Notes under the pieces: generated by a model
Told to the model about the DNA's origin: nothing
Databases searched by the model: none
The model's input: only the letters and a program-made list of their open reading frames with translations
In this document: positions 21,446 through 30,478 of the stretch, piece by piece
Position numbering within the stretch: the first letter of the stretch is position 1
Layout: each line of letters begins with the position of its first letter
NCBI RefSeq assembly: GCF_030272615.1
Contig: NC_081409.1
Coordinates: 18,664,260-18,728,259, forward strand
Direction of reading: 5' to 3'
DNA from: Cryptomeria japonica
Lineage: Eukaryota > Streptophyta > Pinopsida > Cupressales > Cupressaceae
Length of the DNA stretch: 64,000 nt
Program-made: the position numbers and the translations under genes

Positions 21446-22606
21446 GCACTAAAGAGAGAGAGAAGATTTTGAATTTTAGAGGTAGCAAATTTCAGTAAAA
21501 CCAGCCAATCTTCTAGATTTAAGCTGTTAACTATAATCAGGACAATCTCCCGAAATTTCAGAAAAAATGTCAGGGACCGTGGCGCTTCGGAGTGCACACG
21601 GTCCCAACAACTTTTTTTGAAATTTGCAGGGATGAAAGTTATGATGATTTTAGAGCTAATCTGAAAAAATTGAGTGGTTTTACGATCTGTAGATAGGCCA
21701 AATTAAAGTTGCAATCTCAAAATTGAACCCTACCAAGATTGTCGAAAAATGCAAAATTTGAATTTTGAAAAAGAGAGGGAAACTGAAATTTTGAATTTTA
21801 TGATTTTAGAGGGAATACCGAAAGCAATGCAAGTTTTGAAATTCAAAAGTTGACTCAATTTCACGCAAAATTCAATTTTGAAAGCGGAAATTAAACTTGT
21901 TGTAATTAAGCACTTAATTTCAAAAGTCACAAATTGCAAGAATTTAAATAAAGCACTGAAATTTTTAATGAATGCAAACACACTTTTCAGATTTAGGACA
22001 GTAAGAACACAATTTTGACACAAAATTTCAATTTCAATGATTTTTGAATGATTAGAAGCGTTAATCCAAGCAATCCTTAGACCAACTTTGACTTTAATTT
22101 TGAAAGTGTTAAAATTGATAAAATCAGCCAAAATTCTGGATTTTAGCAGGAAAATACAGTAAGATCTAGCTCTCGAAATTTCGGAAAAAATGTCGGGAAC
22201 GATGGCGCTCGGAGTGCACACGGTCCTCGCAACTTTTTTCCAAATTTTCAGGGATGAAAGATATTGTGATTTTATTGCGGAATCCAAAGTTACAGCTGAT
22301 TTGGAGATGTTTTGATCAGTGAAATTGTCGGACAAAGGTTGAATCAAGAGGGTTTCAAAAATTAGGGTTTTGACACTTAACCACTTAATTTTCAGAATTA
22401 AAGCACAAATATGAATTGATAATTTGTAATAGAAGGGCAGATCTGAAACAAGCATCAACAATTAAACATTTCGCAAGCTTAATTACTAAAAAGAAAATTT
22501 AGGGTTTTTATGCAATTAACCTCTAAAATTTTGCAAAAGATCAAACATGGAAATGTAATCAAGGAATCCAATTTTCAGATCTAACCATGAATAATCAGAA
22601 AGGATG
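21446..22606 (-). other. Long leader of the 7.75-kb element with duplicated palindrome block
   Basis: This 1.16-kb AT-rich leader lies between the primer site and gag. It contains two diverged copies of one block, at about 21547-21650 and 22173-22262. Each includes a palindrome centred on GGCGCTCGGAGTG with arms GGGACCGTG/CACACGGTCCC (best copy 21573-21605). A 243-codon open frame here (21730-22461) has low-complexity I/L/S/F/K content and no domain, so I do not call it. Confidence 0.6.
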
Positions 22607-22624
22607 TTCACGTCGGGTTCACCA
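22607..22624 (-). promoter_or_regulatory. Primer binding site, tRNA-Trp-like
   Basis: On the minus strand it reads TGGTGAACCCGACGTGAA, three bases inside the 5' LTR. This is complementary to a tRNA 3' end TTCACGTCGGGTTCA plus CCA, which I recall as plant tRNA-Trp. The identity of the tRNA is from memory, but the position is exactly that of a primer site. Confidence 0.8.
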
Positions 22625-22627
22625 AAA

Positions 22628-23828
22628 TGTAAAGCAGAAAATCGCAATCGAACCCTAGTTGCTCTCCCCTCTTCCAACTCCAAGGAGAGAGAAGGGAGGT
22701 CGCTAGGGTTGATGGTTTTCACTTAAGGGAGAGACTTTACATTCAAAAGAGGGGTTGAAACCCACAAGATCCAATCTCACACAATGCAAGATTGGATGCT
22801 AAATGAGTTTCAAGGGTTAAGACAGCAAGGCTACCCTCTTTTGTAAAGAATGTTGATAGAAGAATTAAGCTAGGAATGCATAGAAAGTGACAAAGATTCG
22901 CTTATAAACTGAGATAGGGATATAGGATGAAGCTGTGGACCTGGAATTAGCAGTAAAATGTCGATACGGCGCTGTCCTGCAAATTTGAGCAAAAGTTGTC
23001 GGGACGATGGCGCCCAGCGCCACGGTCCTCCGAAAAATCCACGAAACGAAGGGGGATCTGTTCGTCTCTGCACAAGGATTCCAGATCTTCAATTTCAGCC
23101 GCATACCTGCAACCTACACACAGAAAAGCGAAGACGATTGGGGGGTTAGGGATTAGGGGTTTGCCTTTAGGTCAAACCCCGGTTTTGGAATTAACCAAGA
23201 AATGAGAAATGCTGTAAATGTAATGTAAAACAAGTACTAATACCTTGTTGTAAGGATGTTTGTATCCTTATGTGCGAAGGTATAGATGTTGTTGTTTGTT
23301 GTATGTTGTATGTTGTAGCATGTAATGTGTTGTAAGTGATCTCCTCTTCAATGGTTGAATCCTTGCCTTGAATGCAACACTTAGCCTTGAATGGAGACTT
23401 GAAATGATCAATTACTTGAAGGAATGCTTGAATGCTTGAATGCTTGAGTATAGTTTCCACGCTTTTTCCATCATGTCGAATGAAAGAGGAAAATGTAGTT
23501 TATATACTTGTCAATTAGGGCTGATAGACTGATTTTCCCGACCTTAGGCCGACCAGGAAAGATAATTTTCCAATTTGCAAACATAAAGACCCGAAGTCCA
23601 AAAGAGACCGGGCCCAAAATAGGACCCAGGGACCAGGGCGCTGGGCGCTCTGGTCCCACCTCCCGGGACAGCAGGGTGCAAAGGAGGTTCAGGCCAGGGT
23701 GCAAGAAAATGCTGTTTTTGGTGTCGTGAGCAAGTTTCGGGGTCTCCATTCAGGTTCAGTGTTGCGTCGCCATCGTGAAGACCCAAATGCGGTCGAAATT
23801 GCAAGTGTCGCAATTTTAGGACGCTACA
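22628..23828 (-). repeat. 5' LTR of the 7.75-kb element
   Basis: This is the 1,201-bp partner of the LTR at 16075-17275, at constant offset 6553 with no length difference. It carries the same palindromes (for example 23629-23657). In the element's sense it is the promoter-bearing LTR; no clear TATA box was singled out. Confidence 0.93.
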
Positions 23829-23833
23829 GCAGG
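23829..23833. repeat. Target site duplication GCAGG (right)
   Basis: This is the exact partner of 16070-16074. Removing the element and one copy restores an open PMD frame across the junction. Confidence 0.9.
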
Positions 23834-24468
23834 CCATCAAGCTACATCCTTGTCCAAAGAAGTAATCTCCTAGGTCATGATAGAGGTGGGCTAGCATTCT
23901 CCATCCCCAGGAGAATACCCTCCTATCTCTCTCCATCGCTCTCATCGCATAAGTGAGAGCTCCATGCATGTGAGTCGTGCCAATTAGGGCACACGACTAA
24001 TGCTATGGTAGATATCATAAGCTATCTCACTAACGATACCTCTCTCGTGGGGTGTAGAAGCCAACTGATCATGATACGACCTTTCGTCTCACTGGGCATC
24101 TGTCTCCCAACACAATATATTTGCTTCCTCCTGTAGCTACTAGCAGTGTGATCGGATCGATACCTCACTGCCTCTCCTTTGATAGGTAGACGGAGTATGC
24201 GGTGCACGTTCTCTAAGGTGATCGTCATCTCTCCCATCGATAGGAGAAAGGTAGAAGCATTCGCATCCCATCTCTCCATCAGTGCCATCAACATCGCAGG
24301 ATGGAACTTGAAGGAGGGCATGATCATCACATACCATAACCCTATTGTGTGTAGTAGATCTTTGTCCTCTGGCGAAAGCCTCAGAATCTGATTTCGAAGG
24401 CTATGAAATGTGTGGCCAGTAGTGTACTCTCGCATGTATGGTAGTACCTGCAAAACGAAACAATACAA
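23834..24468 (-). pseudogene. Plant mobile domain (PMD) gene, N-terminal part
   Basis: The segment 24468-24022 reads as PMD: LRNQILRLSPEDKDLLHTIG, then MLMALMERWDANASTFLLS and GEMTITLENVHRILRLPIKG. These match the family pattern of a W-x2-F/T-H/T-F-x-L...GE-M-T-x-T-L-x-D/N-V-x2-L-x-LP-I-x-G. After stops or a possible intron near 24024-23985, another frame continues HGALTYAMRAMERDRRVFSW and HLYHDLGDYFFGQ up to the insertion site at 23834. The domain then resumes at 16069 beyond the inserted element. Two frame changes argue for a pseudogene, although unrecognised introns could explain them. Role in cells: PMD host proteins affect genome stability and gene expression, but TE-borne copies have no known function. 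The beginning of the ORF is uncertain because the first Met lies close to a possible splice site. Confidence 0.75.
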
Positions 24469-25250
24469 TCATCACCATCTAATCAAAAACATCATTCTAT
24501 CTATTCCTAACATCAGCTGCATGATCTCTTGCAACCCTCGGTCATCTTGAGCAGGGACTAGGGCGTCAGAGCGGCATCCAAGGAGGACTAGGGTGCCCAT
24601 ATGGGCCCAGGGTGCCCTATGGGGACCATGGTGCCCGGACAAGGGGCATGTGCATAATCAAGGACGCTGACATCATCATTCTAAAAGTCAAAGTCAAAGT
24701 CAACAAAAGGTCAACTCACCTCGTCGAGCGGACTATCGGCCAGTGCGACCTGGCACATGATCTCCATTCGCGTAGGTCACTCGGGTCGACATCGAGGCAT
24801 GATAGTTGTCACGTGGGCTCCTCTGCAATGAATAGTGCAAAAAGTCAAAAAGTGACAAATGAAGGTGTCGCTTTCATACTTATGAGGTATGCTCTTTTTC
24901 ACTTTTTCTAATTTTATGTTAAAACCCCTAATTTAGCTCTTTTCACTTAATCTATCATAACTTGAGCTAGGGAGCTTCGATTTTCGCATCATTGGCGGCA
25001 TCGGGATCAGGAATCCGCTCTCTTGCTCCACATTTGTTCCATAAAGCGCTTTGATGTACAATCAAACCTTATTGTGAACATTTATCATCAAGGTTTTTAT
25101 CACAATTCGTTGTGGTAAACATGATACCCTATTTCACCTCACTAGTAAGCAAGCCGAAATAGGGGGGCATATAGCTACTGTGAATTTCATCACCTTCCTT
25201 AGTAAGCATTAGTTGACTTTGGTGATCTAACATGTGGTTTTGTAGGGTGC
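24469..25250. other. Spacer between PMD gene and 23.4-kb element
   Basis: No coding signal is seen. Around 24585-24640 there are GC-rich, partly palindromic words (GGGTGCCCATATGGGCCC and repeats of GGGTGCCC). Near 25160 the string AAATAGGGGGGCATATAG is polypurine-rich and resembles 3' regions of Tat-type elements. This stretch continues across the insertion at 48650, leading to a polypurine tract and LTR at 48774-48789. Confidence 0.5.
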
Positions 25251-25255
25251 AGTTC
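25251..25255. repeat. Target site duplication AGTTC (left)
   Basis: AGTTC lies directly before the left 7.6-kb LTR and is repeated exactly at 48645-48649 after the right LTR. Confidence 0.92.
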
Positions 25256-26291
25256 TGTTGACGTGTATTTTGTACACGATCATACACAGAATAAAATACC
25301 ATTAGGCATCTTATCCTCTCTTGAGAAAATAGTCTCTAACTGCTGAAGATCTGCAAAAAGGATCAGTTAGGTGGACTCCAAGGTTCTTTTAGTGGGGTCT
25401 CCACGTGTGGACAAGCTTTTTTAGTGGTATGATGTGATTTGCTGTTTCCTTCAAGGCTTCTTACGGATTCAATAGTTCGAAGGTTTTACTAATCTAAAAG
25501 GAACTTTCAAAAAAAAAAGGAAAAAGGATAGGGTTTGAGTAAATCTAATCTAGTCTAATCCTATGAACGACTTAGCATGAATGAGATTTGGCAAGACTCA
25601 ACCAATTTCAATTTTGCCATAAGATAACAACTCAACTGAAATTAGTGCGATCTTCTAAGGTAATAATGGTGTTCAATGCATCAAAGATCAAGGACACTAC
25701 TACGAAGGTACATATCCTAGATGCGAAAATGCTTGAAGGTTAAGGACTCAAAATGTTTTCCAGTCGACCACGCAAGGCGTTCCTACAATCAACAAGAAGC
25801 TAGTGGTTTGGATTGCGAATCCTACCAAATATCAAATCTCACACTTAGTCTTTCTAATTAACAAACTACTTTGATTGAGCGTGATTCAAGTACATCCAAC
25901 AACCATGAAGATAACTCAAGAAACTTGCAACAAAACACCATAACTTCAATATTTTATTGATTTCCAAGTCATCATATACAACAATTGCTTGAACTTCTCT
26001 CTTCAAGACTCAATCTTGCTACAACATAAAAATTGCTTACAACTCTATTCTCTATTTCTCTATTGACTATTCTGTTATTAATGAAATGAAAAATGGGGGT
26101 ATAAATAGCATCCCCAGTTACAATGAAAGGTCCAGATTGAAAGTAAATCAATGGACAAGATCATGACACCTAAACCCTAATTAGGGTTTGTTACAAATGA
26201 CCTCCTTTTTACTGAACAACATTAAATACATAGCCAAATATTAAATTTGGCACAAAAATCTAGGAGGTATCAGCCAATGAGACTTAAGATG

Positions 26292-29200
26292 TCACGTCAT
26301 CTGTAACAACCTTTCATCTAGAATCTTATTCCCCTTCCAATTCTCTTTCTTAGCATATGCAATGAATTTTGTCACAATTCCTTCGATTTCTGTGCTTGGA
26401 ATCTCGGGAAGATTCTTGATACTCTCTTCTAAGTGGATAACCTGATCAAATGCATCTAGAAGAGCTGTGTCCCAAGTAGGTTCAAGTTCCTTAGTTCTAT
26501 CAATTAGGAGCATGGTGGCATACATCTGATCATACTGCTCATCTGTAACATCTGCGTCCTTGCGAAAGATGATCTTGATTCTATCTTCAAATTCTTGTAA
26601 ATCCACATCTGTCTCGACCTCGATCCTTCTGCCAAGAATGGTACGAAGTACCTCAAATACTCTGTCCTGGATCGGATTGATCACCTCCTCAACTTGACCA
26701 CATCTAATACTGATGTCCTCAAAGAGAACACTCTTTATATGGAGTAAGGTTGACCACTGAAACAAACTGTGAGAATCGCCCTCCAAGATCTTCTCTTGTG
26801 CTAAAATTCTTCTGGATGTATGTCTTATAACTTTCAAGACAGGAATGACAACGTCCTTGGTATGGGCAAATGCAGCTACTGTTGCCATCAATCTGTGGAT
26901 TATCTCAAGAACTTGGATAGCCTGGTGGGTGATCTTCGACATCCTTGTAATAAACTCAATGGCCACCGTGTGAGATCTATCCATCCAATTACATGTACGC
27001 TGGACCATATTCCTGAATCTTTCCGCTTCATTGATTGATTGAAGGGGCAATGCCTGCAATGGTGATCTAACTGGATCCTGACGTCCCAAAGGTTCATTGA
27101 TGTGACTGAAATATGTTCTCCATGCACCGACCTCTTTCTCAAGCTTTCTATTTTTTTCTACTTCTTCTCTGAACTTGTCCTTCAATGCCTCAAATGTGTC
27201 GGTGGCATCATCTAAAGTCTGCTCTGCTGTGGATGGCCCTAACTCAATAGTCTGTATATGATAGTCCTCTGCTAGGATCTCACCCTCATATTTGTCTGCT
27301 GCCGGTGTAGCTATCTGCAGTTTTCTGGATCCAGTCTCATCTCGAATCATCTTGGACATCTTTGTAGCCTTCTTCTTCTCTGTTGTCATATGTGAACGTC
27401 CAACAAGGCTCTCTAGATCGATTGCACTGTCCTCGTCCTCCATTACGATCACCTTAGTCAATCTTTCCTTCAACCAATCTGGGATATTTGATCTTGTCTC
27501 TTGAACTTGAATTTCTTTGTGTACTACTTCTTCTTGTCTGGGAGGAGATGTTACTTCATTATCTTCTTCTAAATCATAGTCTTGGAGAGATCCATCGGAT
27601 GAAACATGCTGTGCCTGTTCTTCCTCCTGCCTGTCATTCTGTACCATCGATTCCATGGATTCTTCCACTCGAACTGTTCTATCTTCTGGCCTGGAAGAAG
27701 TACCTAGTGTTTGATCTTTGTTAGCACCTTGCTTTTTCTTGGAAGGCTCTTTCTTTTCTGATCTTTCCTTTCTCTTTGAACCTCTCGAATGGAGATTGCC
27801 CTCACTGGCACATCGAAGGTTACCTTCACCTGAATTCCTAGGATTAGGATTGCCTTCACTAACACTGGCTCCACCTTCAGCTGGTTTCTCTTCCAAAGTA
27901 AAAGACATGGCTATGCCTTGTTCTCTCAACTTCTGGTGCTGAACATCTACCCATCTGCGAGTACAAGACAAGACGGGTGCCATCAATTCATCTAAATCCA
28001 CGGCCTCGGGCTCATTCCAATTCAAACTTATTGTTTTGCTTTCTCTATCATATGAAGATTGGATGTGCCTGCCGTTGTCCTGAGCTTGGTCGGCTACTTT
28101 GTAAATCTTACATTTCCTGATGAAATCCAGAGGCAATCTAGAATGTATCTTTCGTTTCACTTCGAGATCATCTAGGAGATTCATCATAAAATCTTCAATC
28201 TGGTACTCATGTCTAAATCTTCTACCGACTGTCTCCTCTAAATGTCCATGAGGATCAAAACTATTCCTCCAAGCAAAAGATGAAAAAGGATACAAGGCTA
28301 ACTCCCTCTCTGCATCATCCATGGCTGAGACATTGGGACATACCTCAACTGAATTACTCAAAATAATAGGTACCTGAACTCCATTCTGATGTCTGTGTCT
28401 GAATGCCTTCACATATGCTGCCAACTGCCTTGTTACTTCAAGTAACACAATCCTGACTGTCGGGTATCTTGGCAACATATATGGAGGTAAAGGACATCCA
28501 TACACTCTAATGTAAGTGAACTTAGGAAACTGAATGAACCAAGCACCGTACCTCTTGATTAATTCCTGGGCATCTTGAGATAATCTGTTGTGAATCCCTC
28601 CTTGCAACGTCCTTGTGATGTTCATCGTGAAAGTATCATTGATTAACTTGTAGTTCTTCCCTGGTGGATGATGCAAGTAGGTATAGGATTCACAAACTCT
28701 GACCTCGCCGGGTCCTCTTCCAATCACTCCTCTGTGAGGTAGTCCTGCGTACTCAACGCTCCTGATTAAGGCATAAATGACGTATGAACTCATGTGGAAG
28801 GACTTAGTAGCCCTGAGTCTTCTCAACTGTACGTCTAAGCAATGGCTAATTATCCTAGCCCAATGTATTGTACCCTTCCCTTGAACAATCACCTGGATGA
28901 AATAAAACATCCATTTCTCAAAATAGAAGGCATGAGGTGCTCCTGTAACTCTGTTGAGCATGGTAATCAAATCTCTGTACTCTTCTTGGAAATCGATCCG
29001 GTGTGGTGTGTTCGGTACTTTGCTCAGACGGGGACGACTCTTGAGTAGCCAGTTCTTGTTGATTATGCTTAGACAAGCATCTGGATCATCATCGTACACT
29101 GATCTGGCTCCTTCAATGCTCTTGTATATCATGTCCCTGTGCTCTGGAAGATGGAAGGCTTCACTTATGGCCTCCTCTGAAAGGTACGCCAAAATGTTTC

Positions 29201-29594
29201 CCTCATTGGACACAATTGTCCTGGACTGTGGATTGTAATGACGGGCACACTCGATCATCAACTCGTGACACTGAATGGCTGGAGGAAAACCGGCCGCCTT
29301 AATGATGCCACTTTCTATTATTCTCCGGGCGACAGGTGATGGCTTGCCGATGTAAGGGACCTCTCGGAACTTCTTCGTGCTAAAGTTCCCCAAGTTTGTA
29401 TCTCCAATGTTGCTCCACTTGGACACGATCTTGGTCTCCACTTCTTCAGTCTTCTGATCTTCTTTCATGAGAGCCGAGCGACTGGTGGATGCTCCTGCCT
29501 TTGGGGTCGCCATACCTACACAACATTTCATTATAAGAAATAGATTTTGCAATAAATAACGTAGATAAGAGAGATAGATTTTAGGAAACCTCAT
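26292..29594 (-). CDS. LTR-encoded 1,100-aa protein of unknown function (copy in 3' LTR)
   Basis: A single open frame of 1,100 codons lies wholly inside the LTR, in the same sense as gag-pol. The likely start is Met28 (29513, ATGGCGACC context), because the codons before it cross a probable 3' splice site (TTGTGTAG). Residues about 60-550 look globular, with stretches such as FREVPYIGKPSPVARRI and APHAFYFEKWMFYFIQVIVQ. Residues 575-700 are low-complexity and charged, with a nuclear-localisation-like patch (KRKERSEKKEPSKKKQG, 607-623). About 795-825 is a predicted coiled coil (FEALKDKFREEVEKNRKLEK), and 850-1100 is helical. No protease, RT, transposase or envelope motif is visible. The N-terminal half weakly recalls domains called 'putative plant transposon protein', which I could not test. 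A related fragment lies at 12768-13125. It differs from its twin at residues 499 (K/R) and 1037 (L/I). Confidence 0.85.
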   Translation of the reverse strand: MRFPKIYLSYLRYLLQNLFLIMKCCVGMATPKAGASTSRSALMKEDQKTEEVETKIVSKWSNIGDTNLGNFSTKKFREVPYIGKPSPVARRIIESGIIKAAGFPPAIQCHELMIECARHYNPQSRTIVSNEGNILAYLSEEAISEAFHLPEHRDMIYKSIEGARSVYDDDPDACLSIINKNWLLKSRPRLSKVPNTPHRIDFQEEYRDLITMLNRVTGAPHAFYFEKWMFYFIQVIVQGKGTIHWARIISHCLDVQLRRLRATKSFHMSSYVIYALIRSVEYAGLPHRGVIGRGPGEVRVCESYTYLHHPPGKNYKLINDTFTMNITRTLQGGIHNRLSQDAQELIKRYGAWFIQFPKFTYIRVYGCPLPPYMLPRYPTVRIVLLEVTRQLAAYVKAFRHRHQNGVQVPIILSNSVEVCPNVSAMDDAERELALYPFSSFAWRNSFDPHGHLEETVGRRFRHEYQIEDFMMNLLDDLEVKRKIHSRLPLDFIRKCKIYKVADQAQDNGRHIQSSYDRESKTISLNWNEPEAVDLDELMAPVLSCTRRWVDVQHQKLREQGIAMSFTLEEKPAEGGASVSEGNPNPRNSGEGNLRCASEGNLHSRGSKRKERSEKKEPSKKKQGANKDQTLGTSSRPEDRTVRVEESMESMVQNDRQEEEQAQHVSSDGSLQDYDLEEDNEVTSPPRQEEVVHKEIQVQETRSNIPDWLKERLTKVIVMEDEDSAIDLESLVGRSHMTTEKKKATKMSKMIRDETGSRKLQIATPAADKYEGEILAEDYHIQTIELGPSTAEQTLDDATDTFEALKDKFREEVEKNRKLEKEVGAWRTYFSHINEPLGRQDPVRSPLQALPLQSINEAERFRNMVQRTCNWMDRSHTVAIEFITRMSKITHQAIQVLEIIHRLMATVAAFAHTKDVVIPVLKVIRHTSRRILAQEKILEGDSHSLFQWSTLLHIKSVLFEDISIRCGQVEEVINPIQDRVFEVLRTILGRRIEVETDVDLQEFEDRIKIIFRKDADVTDEQYDQMYATMLLIDRTKELEPTWDTALLDAFDQVIHLEESIKNLPEIPSTEIEGIVTKFIAYAKKENWKGNKILDERLLQMT

Positions 29595-29717
29595 GATAAG
29601 TCCCTAGAGTTATCATGTCCTAAAATATAACGATTGAGCTAAGAGATTTAAAATCAAAAATTGAAAATTTGAAATATGACGATGAATGAATAAAACAATA
29701 ACAATAAATCGCCATAC
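29516..29717 (-). other. Possible intron before the LTR-encoded ORF (3' LTR copy)
   Basis: On the minus strand, CTATCGAG is followed by GTATGGCGA at 29717 (donor-like), and TTGTGTAG is followed by GTATGGCGAC at 29515 (acceptor-like). Joining them would place ATGGCGACC directly behind the leader. A short upstream frame of 83 codons (29905-29654) crosses the donor. The equivalent site in the other LTR is 45300-45501. This is a prediction only. Confidence 0.35.
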
Positions 29718-30478
29718 CTCGATAGAGAGCTAACTCTAGAATGCAAAAAACAAAATTTGCCTAGGCAAAATTGAGGTATAAAGATAATCTTCAATATGAT
29801 CTCCTCAAAATTGACTTCGCCACCTCTGGATAGAATGTGATCTTCACTTATCGCCTTGGACGTGGTCTCAAATGGATCTTCAAATTCGCACAAATAAATC
29901 TCCAAGTCTTTAGCAAATTCGCCTTAGGCGTGATCTTCAAATTCGCACCACCTTTGGTTTGGAATCGCACCACCTTTGATAGCTAAGCGCGCCACCCTTG
30001 GATGAATGAAACTCGTACCACCTTGGATAATATTCGCACTATCTTTAAACACACTTAACACTTTCCTTTGTCTCCCTTGATTCGCATGTAGAGAGGTAAA
30101 ATAATGATGTGAAAATAATAGTTTTCACCCCCCTATATATATAGCGTTCTCATCGATTTATCTCTTTGGCCGACTTGATGAAATATAACAATTTCAAACG
30201 ATTTTTAAATGATTTGCAATGACATAACAAGGCCGACTTCCATATATGAGCGCTCAAATCGATTTTTTATTAATTAATTAATTAATTACTAATGCCTTGC
30301 GTTTTTTAATTGCAAATTTCGATTTTTTAAATAAGGCAAAAATAACTAATAAATGTTTAACGCCACATTAAATGCCAATAAAAATGGATTTTAATTTTTT
30401 AAATTGATTTAGCATTTAAAGAAAATTCAAATTATTTAATTTGGCGCCAAAAAATATGTAAATAGAGGGACGTACCTC
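29718..30478 (-). other. LTR leader and promoter region (3' LTR copy)
   Basis: The tract between the palindrome array and the ORF is AT-rich, with a (TTAA)n-like run near 30270 and several CGCACCACCTTTG-like words near 29945-30020. The palindromic TATA lies at 30133. It contains no supported gene. Confidence 0.5.
30133..30144. promoter_or_regulatory. Palindromic TATA element in LTR (3' LTR copy)
   Basis: CTATATATATAG is a perfect 12-bp palindrome about 540 bp upstream of the 1,100-aa ORF and next to a run of six C (on the plus strand). As the promoter of a minus-strand transcript its position is sensible. Because it is symmetrical it could in principle also serve the plus strand. The twin is at 45917-45928. 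Confidence 0.5.

Larger units (their letters stand above)
16075..23828 (-). mobile_element. Complete 7,754-bp gag-protease-only LTR retrotransposon
   Basis: Two 1,201-bp LTRs (16075-17275 and 22628-23828) with TGTA...TACA ends flank a single long minus-strand ORF. The element has a perfect TSD (GCAGG), a primer site (22607-22624) and a polypurine tract (17276-17290), so all replication signals are present. No RT, RNase H or integrase is encoded. It is therefore non-autonomous and would need a partner element's enzymes. About ten LTR differences in 1,201 bp (0.8%) were seen by eye. It inserted into the PMD gene, between coding bases of the segment LMAC-TLLQVW. Confidence 0.93.

Noticed and set aside
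21730-22461. 243-codon minus-strand open frame in the leader of the 7.75-kb element
   Set aside because: Low-complexity composition typical of AT-rich DNA, no domain, and it lies between primer site and gag; treated as leader.
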